Below, piece after piece: positions 23,873 to 35,199 of a stretch of 64,000 nt of DNA; position 1 is the first letter of the stretch; each line of letters begins with the position of its first letter. The DNA is from Chimonanthus salicifolius. Its lineage: Eukaryota; Streptophyta; Magnoliopsida; Laurales; Calycanthaceae. The translations under genes were made by a program, and so were the position numbers. The notes under the pieces are model-generated. The model had not been told where the DNA came from. It saw only the letters and a program-made list of their open reading frames with translations, and ran no database searches. The stretch covers positions 40,246,314-40,310,313 of the forward strand of contig CM023536.1 in the NCBI GenBank assembly GCA_013350335.1, written 5' to 3'.

Positions 23873-24739
23873 AGGAGAGGGAAAAAAGGGGAAAACTAGA
23901 GAAAGGAAGGGAAAAGAAGTGAAGAAGGAGAACCCGAGAGAAAGAGAGGGAAAAAGAGGGAGAGGGGCGAGTTTAGGGAGGGGAGTTTAGGGTTTTCGAA
24001 AGGAGAGGAGAGATGGAGAAGGAAAGAAGAAGAGAAAAGAAAAAAAAAGATCAAGAGAGCTGGCGGCGGCAAGGGAGGACTGACGGCTTGGGGAAGGAGA
24101 TGAAGAAGATGAAAGAAGAGAGAGATTAGGTTTAGAGAAAAAGAGGAAAAGAATATGAGAGAGGAGGGGAGAAGTGAAAGAGATGAATTTATAGTTAGGG
24201 TTAGGGCTTTGAATATTTATTTATTTTTATTTTTATTTATTTATTTATTTATTTTTACAGAGAGATAGAAATCTCTAAGGTTTTCAAAGCCAATGAAAAA
24301 AAATATTGAAATGTGTGTTTCCAAACATTTTTTTTTTTGAAAAAGATCATATAATAAATCAAAATCACCAAAATGTCCTTCGAGCCTCCAACCTCGAAAT
24401 CCGACAAATCAGGGCCCACCGCAGAGCCCACACTCTCTCCACTGTCACCAAAACACCTAATCCAACACGGAGATCTGAAAAATCTCCCACAAAACCCAAA
24501 AGATTCAGGTCAGGTTGTTACACAAACACTTGCATATCTAGAGATTAAGAATTCAAAGATCTTAGAGTTAAATATCCCAAAATCTGACAGTCATACTTTG
24601 AACCTTTGTGTTCTATCATTTGAGTAACTTTTAGAAGACTTGATTTGTATATCATTTGAGCGTTGTTACTGAGCTTACTTTCCTTATCTTACTACTCTTT
24701 GTGAAGATCATTTGTAAATGGTCGGTGAACCCTTGAGGA

Positions 24740-25940
24740 GAGAAGAGTGCCCCAGTTTGATGGTGTCCATATAATGTCAATTCCGTGTCTGAGTCAAACC
24801 TTGCCTTGGAAGAATGAGGAATGAAGAATTAAGATCCAAAAGCAAGCCATGGGCATCTCTCTATATGGTTGCAACCATAGAGGTAAAATGGCCATAGTGG
24901 ACCTTAGGTTGAAACCAAACAATCTTAGGTTCGAAGACCTTGTGGTAAAAAAAACTAAGGACCAAGATATGATATATCTGTATCTGCTCACTAAGAGTCA
25001 ATTGTGAGCCCTCTAGAGGGTCGAGCCCTCGAGACAGAGAATGAAATGATTTAAACGGTAAATGTAGTTTGATCTCAGCCCCGAGCCCTCGAGGTGTTCT
25101 CGATCCCTTGAGACGTGACAGTTGGATATAATTTTGTCTTTCCACCTCATGCTTCGAGCCCTTGAGACTGCTCTGAGCCCTTGAGAACTAGCCATTGAGA
25201 ACAATAAAACTATAAATATTGGCTCATTTTTCAATGGAGATTAAGGAAAACTCATTGGAGATTAAGCCTAATCTATCTTAGACTCTTCAGAGAGGTTCTA
25301 ACCCTTGCCAATCGCCATCGAATCTCTCTAAGTTGTTTTTAATCACATCCTCAAACATCAATGGAATACCAAAAGATGTTTTAGCTTGTCTTTGATGTGA
25401 TTAAGAGTTAAACCATCTAGGGATCATTGTAGAACTATTATCCAACCTAGACCTAGCCTCTACCATGATTGCAATTACTAGAGATCATCAAATCGTTCAA
25501 GACTAAAGCGTTGATGCTGCTTTGAAGAACACAACTCAAGATCAAAGCTAAACCAAGACAAGTGTTCTTTGCTTATTTCATTTATCTTTATTACACCTTT
25601 GTGATCGAATTACTATAAAAATAGGTGTCAAGGATGAGATCAAGGTGGTCGAACTTTTCAAAATCTAGGTGTGTATTGTAAGGGTGGTTTATCTTTTCAT
25701 AGTGCGTTTCGGATAACCCAAGGTTGGGTGAGTCCAAGAGTGGATGTCGGTTCAGGTGAACCGAACCACTATATATCGTTGTGCATATGTGGTTGATTGA
25801 TTTGTGGTTTGCTTTGATAGTTTGATTTGTTTATTGTTATTGGTTTGAATAATTAATTTAAAAAAGGTAATAAAAAATGAACAGGTCTTATTCAACACCC
25901 TCCTCTCTAGGACCGGCATTGTTCTAGCTCCGAAATTACA
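24740..25940 (+). repeat. Second Copia LTR nested in the first (approximate ends)
   Basis: From AGTGCCCCAGTTTGATGG (about 24746) the sequence aligns loosely with the starts of the LTRs at 28052 and 62779. A TATA box TATAAATA lies at 25211-25218. The right part has the GTGAACCGAACCACTATATATC block (25757-25778) also seen at 29490-29512. It ends with the C-rich ATTCAACACCCTCCTCTCTAGG and TAGCTCCGAAATTACA. The exact ends and target duplication are not certain. Confidence 0.65.
25010..25190. repeat. CTCGAGCCCTCGAG motif array upstream of the LTR TATA box
   Basis: The words GAGCCCTCGAG, CGAGCCCTTGAG, TCGATCCCTTGAGAC and GAGCCCTTGAGA recur six to seven times. Most are half-sites or imperfect palindromes. 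The TATA box is about 20 bp after the last copy. Confidence 0.85.
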
Positions 25941-26520
25941 GCCTTCTTCCTTGGATATTTGATAGAGGCTCTTGGTTGAAACGGTCTAATCTCCACCTGC
26001 AAAAGAGATTGTAACGGTCTTATATCCACCCGTAAGAAAGATTGTCAATGGTTGAATCTCCACTTGAAAGAAGGTTGGTGTATCGATTTCTTCTCCACTC
26101 GTAAGGAGAAAGGTTAGTAGATTTGAATCCTCAAGCAAAGTTCTTGAGGCGAGGATATAGGCGGGAAGTCGAACCTCGTTATCGGGTTCAATCTGTCCAT
26201 TTCTTTCTCTTTTCTTCTTTATTTAATTGTGCATTTACTTGTTTCAATTCAAATCTTGTTTTTCTACTTTGTGTAATTCCATTAATTGAAAAGGTTTACA
26301 AGATTGAATTCAATCCCCCCCACCACCCACCATCTCGGCAACACTAATTTTTTCAATTTGGTGCAAGAAAATGTTTTCAGTAATCATTTGAAAATGAATT
26401 TTTTTCTAGTGTTTAGTGGGTATAGTATAGGTTATAATTTGACCATATCTAATTCTAGAGGATGATGGTAATGATGTTGATGTTCATAATAATCATAATA
26501 ATTAAAATAATATCAATAAT

Positions 26521-26525
<5 letters not shown>

Positions 26526-26556
<31 letters not shown>
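26526..26556. repeat. (AT)n microsatellite
   Basis: About 15 perfect AT dinucleotides, inside copy 2 of the dispersed repeat also found at 14450-14960. Confidence 0.95.
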
Positions 26557-26557
<1 letters not shown>

Positions 26558-28051
26558 CAATTATTGAATGTCTATTTTACTTTAAATAGTAGTATTATAT
26601 AATAAGGAGTACATTTGGTTTAAATCTTAGCCTAACCTACCTCAATCTAATCCTAAAATTTAGAAGCTAGGATGATGTTGGATTCGCTTGGGTCATGAGT
26701 TCGACAGTAAGTAGTCATGGGATATGGGTTGATTTTGGTCATGGGTCCAGTAATCGATCATAGATACTATATTTAGTTAGATTGAACCGTGGGCCATGTG
26801 CGTAACAACCCGACTCAAATTCGTGGATCATAGCCCGATTATAACTTTGGTTGGGTGGAATTAATCGAGTAATCGGTATTTTGTTTAAATTGTCTGATTA
26901 TTGCATGAAATTATTTGAAAACTTATCAAATGATAGAATTTTGAACTTTAGACCCCCAGATTGCACACACCTTCATCTTAAATGAATGTTCAATGCAAAA
27001 ACAAGATTTTGAGTCCATGTTCCAAAAAATGGTAGGTTGATCTAAATTTGGAGACTTTCCAAATTTAGGATACCCATGGGACCACATGTTAAATTAAATT
27101 GTTTTGAAATACGTTTCAAATTCTAAACTTATAAACCCAAATTGTTGTTTTATGAATTAAAATTGTGATTTAAAAATTTTAATTTCTATTTGGAAAATAA
27201 ATTAATTAGAACCAAAATATCCCATTTTCGTGTGGGCCACTTGGGACCCACACCTTGGTCAAATGGAGCAAGGGATAACCCTTACGAAATTCGCATATTG
27301 CAAATGGCAGCCAAGTTGCAAATGGCCACCTACTATTAGGAGACAAAAGACCATAGTACCCTTTCATTGAGAGAATTTTTAGAAAGGAGGCCAGGGTGTT
27401 TTTTTACCCTGAGAAATCCCCAAAATCTATCAATAATCTCTATCAGAGAAAGGCCTTGTTTAATTTCACTGTCTCTCTCTGGCAGTGGGCGAATTTCAGA
27501 GCAACTCCTTATTCTCTTAGGGTTTTCTCTCCTCTTCTATAGGCGAGTTTGAATTTCTCTTGTTCTTTTTCTTATTTTCTTTTCTTCTTCTTCTTCCATA
27601 AATTGTTAAATTCGAGTGGGGTAGAGAGGAAAAAGAAAATATCTGGTTAGGTTTGATTAAATTGGGTTTTTTATCAGCTGCTTTTGGACATGAAAAGATT
27701 GATCATGGTTCATGGAAATAAATTGCAAAATTTGATTAGTGTGAATTTAACCTTGGAATTTCGATTTTGACGAATGGAAATCTATTTTTTGGAATTCTAA
27801 TCCATCCGACCTTACCATGGACAAATTCTACATCTCTATATTTTGTATTTTGAAATAATATTTTTAAAGGTGGAATGCTGGAAAATTCAAACTCAATAAA
27901 TTCGAAATTTATTGTTGTGCAAAAAAAAGTTTTACATTTATTTTACTCGCAAGTGTATGAACCATTAAGTAACATAGCAATTGAGTGCGAGTTCGATCCC
28001 ACAAGGAACATTCAAAATATATGAATGAAACAAATATATGAAATTGAAATT

Positions 28052-29716
28052 TGTTAATGCCAGCGGCTTGGCCGAGTCCCTGTTTGCCAATTCCGTAAGT
28101 CGGAAAGAAACACTTGCTAAGAAGCTTGAAGACTCAAGATGATCAAGAGTGAATATCATTCTCCACCAAGTTCAAGCTCATCGATATGGCAATCACAAAA
28201 ACAGGTAATCGGCCATAGATGGCCTTAGGTGGTACGGTACCCACACCTGAGAGAGGACTATTCATAGACTTAGTTGCATATGTTGGTATTAAACATAATA
28301 AAGCCTAGAGAGGATGTTGGACAGTGAACTTGGAAATATGAATTATGTTCACTGTCAACTCAACCAATTGATCTCACCGACCCTCGGGGGAGACGGGATT
28401 GACCCATCGTGGTCAAAGACTAGTCGGCCAGATTGACAAAAGTTCTGGATCAAAGAGTTGTCATGTTGGGTATGCCTCTGATCGAGAGTCTCGTATGCAT
28501 CGACCCCTCGGTGATGAACTTAAACGACCCCTCGTGGTCGACGACTCCTCCGTAAATGACTTATGAGTTCTGGACTGTGAACTCAAATGGGCTCTTGAAG
28601 AAACAGACATATCGGTACATCAAGACCGATCGAGAGTAACAAGACCGACCCATCGGTAAAGTGCGACATGTCATTTTGGGTAATAGGTTTCTAAACTAGA
28701 AACTACTGTTAGCATGCCTTTGGCCCAGACCGAGCCTCTCGTATGGACCGACCATCGGTGCCATAACTGTCGACCCATCTGCGACATCGACATGTCGACC
28801 GAGAAGTAATGATGCCGTTGGGAGTGCATTTAATGCGCAACGGTCGGGTGGTTGAACGGTAACAAATATGAACACCGACCCATCGGTGCCACCGACATGT
28901 CAGTCCTTGACAATAAAAAAGACCGTTAAGATTCCTCTATAAATATGAATGTTGGGTGATCGTTTTACTATCTTCTTGAATTGAAAAGAGTTAATACACT
29001 CTAAGGAATAATCAACACTCTTGTAAGAAGGAGAGGAGGAAAGAAAAGAATTTATCAACCAATCTATTGATTAAGTTTGTCAGTGAGGAAAAGAGAAAGA
29101 CAAGAACTAATCTTGGAAAGCTTTGGTTCAGCCAAGTTTCCTTGTCACCCTGAGTTTTTGACTGTTATACGATGGCTACAAGGAGGAACGTCGGCACTCA
29201 GTGGGTAGAATCTTCAAGAAGCACACATCAACGAGAAAGAGCTTCAAGGCAAGTGCCTCTTGGTTTTATTTTATTTTAAAATCTTTTACCCAAAAGTGGA
29301 TTAAGGGGGATTTGCTCCGGAACCACTATAAAAACTCTAGAGCATAGTATCTAGCATAGTGATGGGTAGAATTCCCAATCGAGCGAGTGAGGTGGAATTC
29401 CTATTCTAATTGTGAAGGTGTAAGTCCCCACATAGTGAATTTGGGGATAGCTCAAGATTGAGCGAGTCCTAACAGTGGATGTAGGTTGGCAAACCGAACC
29501 ACTTTATATCTTGTGTCCTTTGTTTGTGGTGTTAGAGCTATTTTCTTGTGTAGATTGTTTAATCACATTTGCTAACACACACTCACTTGATTGGTATATC
29601 CGCTGCACTTAATTAATCAATCAAGATAATTTTAAAAAGGACCAACGATATTAGATTGACCTATTCACCCCCCCTCTAAGTCAATCGTGTTGTTGTAGCT
29701 CCCAATGGAACTTTCA
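28052..29716 (+). repeat. Copia solo LTR (1665 bp)
   Basis: It starts TGTTAATGCCAGCGG and ends GGAACTTTCA, with a perfect 5-bp duplication AAATT (28047-28051 and 29717-29721). A TATA box TATAAATA is at 28938-28945, giving a U3 of about 900 bp. The end of the LTR has the C-rich TTCACCCCCCCTCTAAG typical of plant Copia elements. Its first 40 bases align with the LTR starting at 62779 (shared GCCGAGTCCCTGTTTG). Confidence 0.92.
28380..28930. repeat. GACCGACCCATCGG motif array upstream of the TATA box
   Basis: At least ten variants occur in 550 bp, including CCGACCCTCGG, CGACCCCTCGGTG, CGACCCCTCGTGGTCGACG, GACCGACCCATCGGTAA, GACCGACCATCGGTGCC and ACCGACCCATCGGTGCC, plus CGACATGTCGAC. The last copy ends about 50 bp before the TATA box at 28938. 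Confidence 0.88.
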
Positions 29717-31829
29717 AAATTGTATAGTTTAAGGAAAAAAAAATCTTAGATATAATCTAAACATGAAAATCAAAATTCTAATCATTAGAAATATAGCATT
29801 AGTTTAGAAACTTTCTAAATTTTATAAGACCTTTCTAAAAATGGATTCATTATCTAAAATTAAAATTTAACCATTATGAGTTTAAAATTTCATGAAAAAC
29901 ACCTCATCCAGAAATTATAAACAACCCGCTTTCAATTAAAAAGAACAAAATTAAGATGCAAACAAAATAATTCTAGCATAGTTTCAATGAATTTGAAAGA
30001 ATTGAATAAATACAAAAATAAAATACATATGTACAATTGTTTTGGACAACAGAGACAAATATTCAATCTGGCATCATATCCCATATATTATGAGAAATAA
30101 AAACAAAGCCTAGACCATGGATTTTTTAATTAACAAAATTACATTCATAAATCTCATTTATAAAAATTCCCAATATGAGTATTATATTTTCATTAGAGCA
30201 AGAATTTCATTTCAAATTTCACCAACCTCAAATCCTCTGCAAAATTCGAATTCCAACTTCGTCTTCTTGATCTCTAATCCTCCTTATTTCAATGCAATAT
30301 TTAGCTTTTGCTCTCGTAGAATTTTACTGTGTATGGACCCTTGTATTTATAGCTTGGAGAGGTGGAGAAATAAAATGGGAAAGCAATGTGGGACTTTCCC
30401 CCATTGGCAAAAATTAGAAAATTCCTCTCCATGTAATTCGAATTTTACTCATTGTGATCTCCTGCTAACTCACTGCTGACTCATCTTTCCTTCTGATGTT
30501 TCTTGATACAAAATTCTCCATCTCTCTTTCCTTGTTCAATAATTCTCCCATGCTATTTTGACATGTGTCCTTTGGAGATACTTTTTCCTCAAGTGTCTCT
30601 GATTCTCCATTAGTTTCTGAGATACAAAATTTTATCTTAAATCTTCCACCTAAGCAGGATCGAATTTCACAACCCAGTTTGCTCCATACGAATTTACAAG
30701 ATTGAGTTGGACACTTGACACTCACATGATCCATGCGAATTTTACTAGGCTTGGACTCTTGGCCTCTTGAGCTTATTGGACTTTGACTTGTGACATGTAG
30801 TCTGGACCACTTATACAATGCACATGGATCACTGAGCCTGGCCTAGAGTGTGGCGTGGACCTTTGTATAGTGGACCTCTGGCTCATGGACTTCTGACTGC
30901 AGGCTTCAGGCTTGACTAGTGGGTCCACTAATGTGTTGTAAATTTACCACCTTTACAATTAAAAATCTAGAAAAGATATTACCATAATTCAAATTCTCAT
31001 AGTGGACTTGAATTACAATAATTTACTTCGAATCCAAAATAAAATTATGTGATAAAATTACAGACTTTCCAAAAATAACAATTATGGCCCACAACTCTGC
31101 ATTTCCTTCCAATTTTAACTCAATTCCTTGGAGTTCCATATTTTTCCTACAGAGCTTAAAATAGCATTAAACATATCTAATATACACAAAATAAAGACTA
31201 ACTAATCTAAATATCAGGGGAAAAGTACTCATTTTTCAGTGCTCAACATTTATATTTTTAGAAACTAGACAACGATTAAAATTTGAGATTTATTGAATAA
31301 GTATTGATACCCCAAATCCGATTTGCAAGACAGACCGATTCTTAGATCTGAAATTTGATGACAGTTTTGCAGTAGTCCATGAAAATAGTTATAACTTGAC
31401 TTGTAGGTGTCAAAACAGTGCAAAATTTGTGGCCATTATCAATGGAACAAGAGAGATATCTCCAGTAAAAAATTGAGAAGATTGAAGTTGATTTGATGGG
31501 TCAAATAATTTATTTAAACCGAACTTTCGTTATTGACTGCAATATGTTTGGCAATGTAACTGTTGGATTAAAATATCCATAACTCGGGCTAGAAAACTCC
31601 GTTTGAGACAAACCAGATATTTCTGAAATCCTCGACAGACCACTATTTACTGTAAAAATATGAGAATTTATGGACTGTTACTAGAAAATTCTGCAATAAG
31701 AATGAATTTCTGCACTATTCAGCACTTAATTAATCTTAGACTGTTTAATGAAATCTTTTGGTCTTTTGGACTGCCATAGATAGGGCAATACTCTATCAGC
31801 CCTAATCGATGGATTCGTCTGATTCCTAT

Positions 31830-32040
31830 TGTAACACTCACAGCTGCTGGCATGTGGGAAGAGTCCCACATCGCCTGGCAGCAATAGGTGGAAAGTGGAT
31901 TTAAGAGGGCGCAACCCTTCTCCCATTGTGAGGCCTTTTGGGCTTTGCAAGGTAGGCTAAAGCCCAAAGCAAAACCGTGAGGAGAGAGTGAGCCTAAAGC
32001 GGACAATATCACACTGGGAAGTTGGGATAGGGCCGTCACA
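31830..32040. mobile_element. TRIM solo LTR (211 bp)
   Basis: It starts TGTAACACTCACAGC and ends GGGCCGTCACA, with a perfect 5-bp duplication CCTAT (31825-31829 and 32041-32045). Internal words GTCCCACATCG, AAAACCGTGAGG and AAAGCGGACAATATCA are shared by a widespread group of plant terminal-repeat retrotransposons in miniature. It sits inside the Ty3 LTR 26801-33811. Confidence 0.9.
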
Positions 32041-33816
32041 CCTATGAGATGGATAGAGTAAATCCTAATTACCTTAACCTTTAAATCAATTTCAAAAAAT
32101 TCGATTTGAAGGTTGATCGTAAAGCTGGAACTGGTTGATCGTAAAGCTTGAATTTTTGTGTTGTTGTGCACCTTGAAAATTTAGGTGAGGGAAACAATAC
32201 ACTTGCATATTTTGTTTATACATGTGATGAGAACAATTTCTATACATGTTGGTTTTGTTAAATAATCCTTATGAGGAAATAAATTTCGATACATGTTGAC
32301 AATTGGTTTTGTGAATGATTTAATTGGGATTAATTAAAGATTGAGATTTTGTTAGTTTAACGGATAAATTTTCGGTGCAAGATCACGTAGTGTAAGGGAA
32401 ATTTATTTTGGCTAAATTTTTTAAGCCTGTGAGCACCTCAGTCCATTTGAGAATTTGGTTGTTACTCATTTACCTTATTGAAAGACCCAATTTTAGTATT
32501 CTAAATTGTAAATTCAAAAGGTGGAATTTTTTTATTGTTGGAATGTTATTCATGCTTGGAATCAAATAAAATTATTATAGTTCATGTTGCTAGATTGATT
32601 TGCATGAATATTGATGTGATTGATGCCTTATTCAATAATGTTGTTGATTTGAACATCCCATATTAATTTATGCAAGATTTGTCATATTGTGATTTGTCAT
32701 ATTGTGAGCATGTTATTGATGCTATTAGTATACATGTCATAGCATTCATGCATGAGAAAAATTGTTGAGGATTCATGCATGAGCATCCACGTTTGGGTGG
32801 GTAGTGAGATTCAGACTTGGCTATGGACCGTTGGATCATGCTTAGCCTTTATTGATTTGGATCACTAGCCCTTCACTCCCTTGAGAATATTTGTTGTGAA
32901 AATTCGTTTGGACTTCTGGTCACAATTGATTTCTTTTTTGGAAGGTCTATGACCTTGGGAACACATCCATTAGGGTTTTCGGGCCAGGTGATTGTGATTC
33001 GCCCTTTAGAACACGTCCTTTAGGGTCTTCGGACTGGCGGCTTGTGATTCTTTATTGATAGGTCATGTGCTATTCATTTTGTTCATTGAGATGTATGGGA
33101 TGGGAGCATGCATCATATTGTTGCACTATTGCATAACATGCATGCCATACTGCATAATTTGATTTGATATGGGATGAACTTTATAATGCCTAGTTATTTG
33201 AAAAATTGCATATAACATTGTATGGTTTTGTTTTCTTCAATGGGCATGGAGCTTGTTCCCTTACATTACAGGAAATCTTGTGGACTTAGGACTTGTGAGG
33301 CTCAGAAGCATAATTAGAATTTGGTGGAGCTACTAGAATGAAGACTAGCCGTATTTATTCCATTAGAGACAATTAGACCTTTGCTTTTGGGTTTTATTGT
33401 TTAAGACACAATAAGTATCATTTTGAGGCTTGATTAATTGGATTTTAAGTTTGTTTTTATGGTTGGCTAGTTTGAAGCCTTCAAAGTTATTTGGAGTTTT
33501 ACGATTTGTTAAGGCTTCATAGTTATGGGAATGTGATTGGTGAGATTAATTCTTATCCCCTTAGTTATTATTGTGGTTTGTTAGCTTGATAAATTCATAC
33601 AACGTTGAATGATGAATTTGATGCAAGAATACACAAATATTCGAAAATGGCAAAATTATTGAATTATTTCCGCAACTCTGAATTATTGTTGTAAACCACG
33701 TGAATTGTTATTTGTTGGAAAAAAATGCCATGAACTTTGATGTTCCTATAATTGGATCGATTTGACTTGTGTAATGCTCCGTTTCTTCATTGGAACGAGT
33801 GGGGTGTTACAGTGTG

Positions 33817-34790
33817 TTAAATTGTGGACTGGTTCATAGGTTGAGTTAGGTTGATCATGGGACATAGGTTGAATTCATTGGATCATAGATTGGGTAATTG
33901 ATTTGGTCAATGCGATCATGGTTCAGGTTGCGCCATATTAAGTCCATGACTTGGGTCATATGCCTTGAATTCCATAAGTTGTAAAACTTGCTTTTCAACC
34001 CCTCCCAAGAATTCATTTTCTACATTGTTTGTGGAAAATGACCAAGTAGTGGTAATCATTTTCCACGGAAAAGGTTCACTCAAAACAATGGAAAACAATT
34101 TCAATTTGAAAATCATTTTCCATTTCTGTAGAAAATGTTGTACAGAAACATGCCCATAGTATTTAAAGAGATTCAAAGAATTTATATGATATGATTAATA
34201 GATCTAAAAATATGTTGTATATCAATTTGTTTAAAAATTACATTTGCAACACTTAAATAGGCATTGAATTGAACCATGGATTGTATAGTTTTTTTTAATA
34301 CAGACACCATGATGGAACATTTACATAGGCACCAGTATGAAAAAAAATTAAATTATTAAAATTTAGTTTTTTTTGAGTAAATTTTTCTGATTTTCAATAA
34401 TAGTCATATTTTTTGTCTCATACAGAGTCCAATTGACATGAAACTTGATTCATGAAATGACTTTTTCAATAATCCATCCAATGAGCCCAAGTTTATGCAA
34501 TTTTAACATATAGTAAAAGAAGTTATGATCTATTTTCTATTTGGGTGTTATAAAGTGATGAGTTTGAGTTTGTAATTGGTTTCACAACGGTTATTTTTTT
34601 ATATTTGTTATGTAGAGGTACCCTACAAATACTAGTGGAAACCTCAAGGCTATAATAGGGTTGAGTTTTATTATATTATTTGTGGAATTTTGAAAGGTTT
34701 TTTTTTTTCTAAATCCATATAAAAAAGTAATTATAAGGAGTGTCAATTAAAGGTATCTTAAAAATATAGTAGAAATTCGAAGATTAAAAA
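33817..34790. other. Remnant of old dispersed repeat (continuation of copy 2), then unassigned DNA
   Basis: With the Ty3 LTR removed, 26370-26800 runs into 33817-33960, which again has GGTTGATCATGGG-like words. At 33970-34160 there are GGAAAATG/CATTTTCC inverted words and GGGCATGTTT at the right (reverse strand), which may be a MITE remnant without definable ends. No gene is recognised. Confidence 0.4.
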
Positions 34791-35199
34791 AGACTATTGG
34801 CATTCAGTTTTATGACGGGGATAGAGCTGAAACAACCCTCAAAGTGGGTTGAGAAAATGGATAAATCCTCTTCATCTTCATCACGTGGACCCAAAAGAAG
34901 TTTCTCTTCATCTTTGTTAGTGGGAAGAAGTAGATTCCTCAAAATTCATTACAAACGAAAGAGATGGTCGGGAAAGAGATCTGGGGATGACAATGGTTGT
35001 AAATCAAGATTCTCAATTGAAACGTATGGGGCTTTGGACAACATGAGAAAACGGGGCGCTATAAGACACCATAAAGAAACAAAAAGTTGATATTTGTATT
35101 CACTCATGATCAAAGAAAAAGGAACTCTCGTCCATCTTAATTAGAGAAATCTGGGGTAGGAACGATGCAGGTTTCTTTTTTAATTCTAAAGGGTTTGGG

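Larger units (their letters stand above)
21645..24522 (-). repeat. Ty3/gypsy solo LTR
   Basis: The LTR starts TGTAACACCCCTG on the plus strand and ends GTTGTTACA. A perfect 5-bp duplication CAAAC flanks it (21640-21644 and 24523-24527), and it is 2878 bp long. It shares the block GTGAGCTAA(C/A)TAGCCC with the solo LTR at 37068-40297 in the same orientation, hence the minus assignment. It contains 47-bp tandem repeats, a GAGTC palindrome cluster, a long purine tract (23870-24180), an ATTT-rich tract (24213-24256) and a TATA-like site on the minus strand at 24187-24194. Confidence 0.9.
15435..26343 (+). repeat. Copia-type LTR split by four later insertions (net about 1.5 kb)
   Basis: The left end reads TGTTAGCTCCAAG, then ATTTCGATGATAACAAACC, a word common near the start of plant Copia LTRs. 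The right end is a C-rich CAATCCCCCCCACCACCC run ending CGGCAACA. Removing the hAT (15625-19442), the hAT-like element (19572-21013), the Ty3 solo LTR (21645-24522) and the inner Copia LTR (about 24740-25940), each with one target copy, gives a continuous LTR of about 1.5 kb. A TATA-like site is at 21602. Flanking 5-mers AGAAT and CTAAT match at only three positions, so the outer ends are tentative. Confidence 0.6.
27913..31248 (-). repeat. Solo LTR-like element, unclassified, with a Copia solo LTR inside
   Basis: The ends TGTTGTGCA and TGCTCAACA form a short inverted repeat. They are flanked by a perfect 5-bp duplication TTTAT (27908-27912 and 31249-31253). Without the nested Copia LTR it is about 1.67 kb. 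The ACTCGCAAGTGTATGAACC block and the CGAGTTCGATCCCACAAGGAA block near the left end resemble the right ends of some Tat/Athila-type LTRs. Class and strand are inference. Confidence 0.7.
26801..33811 (+). repeat. Ty3/gypsy solo LTR carrying nested insertions (net about 3.45 kb)
   Basis: The left end CGTAACAACCCGACTC is a TG start with T changed to C. The right end is GGGGTGTTACA at 33811. Flanks ATGTG (26796-26800) and GTGTG (33812-33816) agree at four of five positions. Removing the LTR-like element 27913-31248 and the TRIM 31830-32040 with their duplications leaves about 3450 bp, similar to the other Ty3 LTRs here. A direct duplication around ACACRTCCWTTAGGGT lies at about 32959 and 33010. 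Confidence 0.75.

Noticed and set aside
15435..26343. Treating 15435-26343 as a full Copia element with internal genes
   Set aside because: No gag or pol remnants occur between the proposed ends other than within the nested insertions, so a split LTR is the simpler reading.
34797..35090. 97-codon frame with a Ser-rich and basic segment
   Set aside because: No recognisable domain, no splice or promoter context, and it lies in decayed repeat-like DNA.
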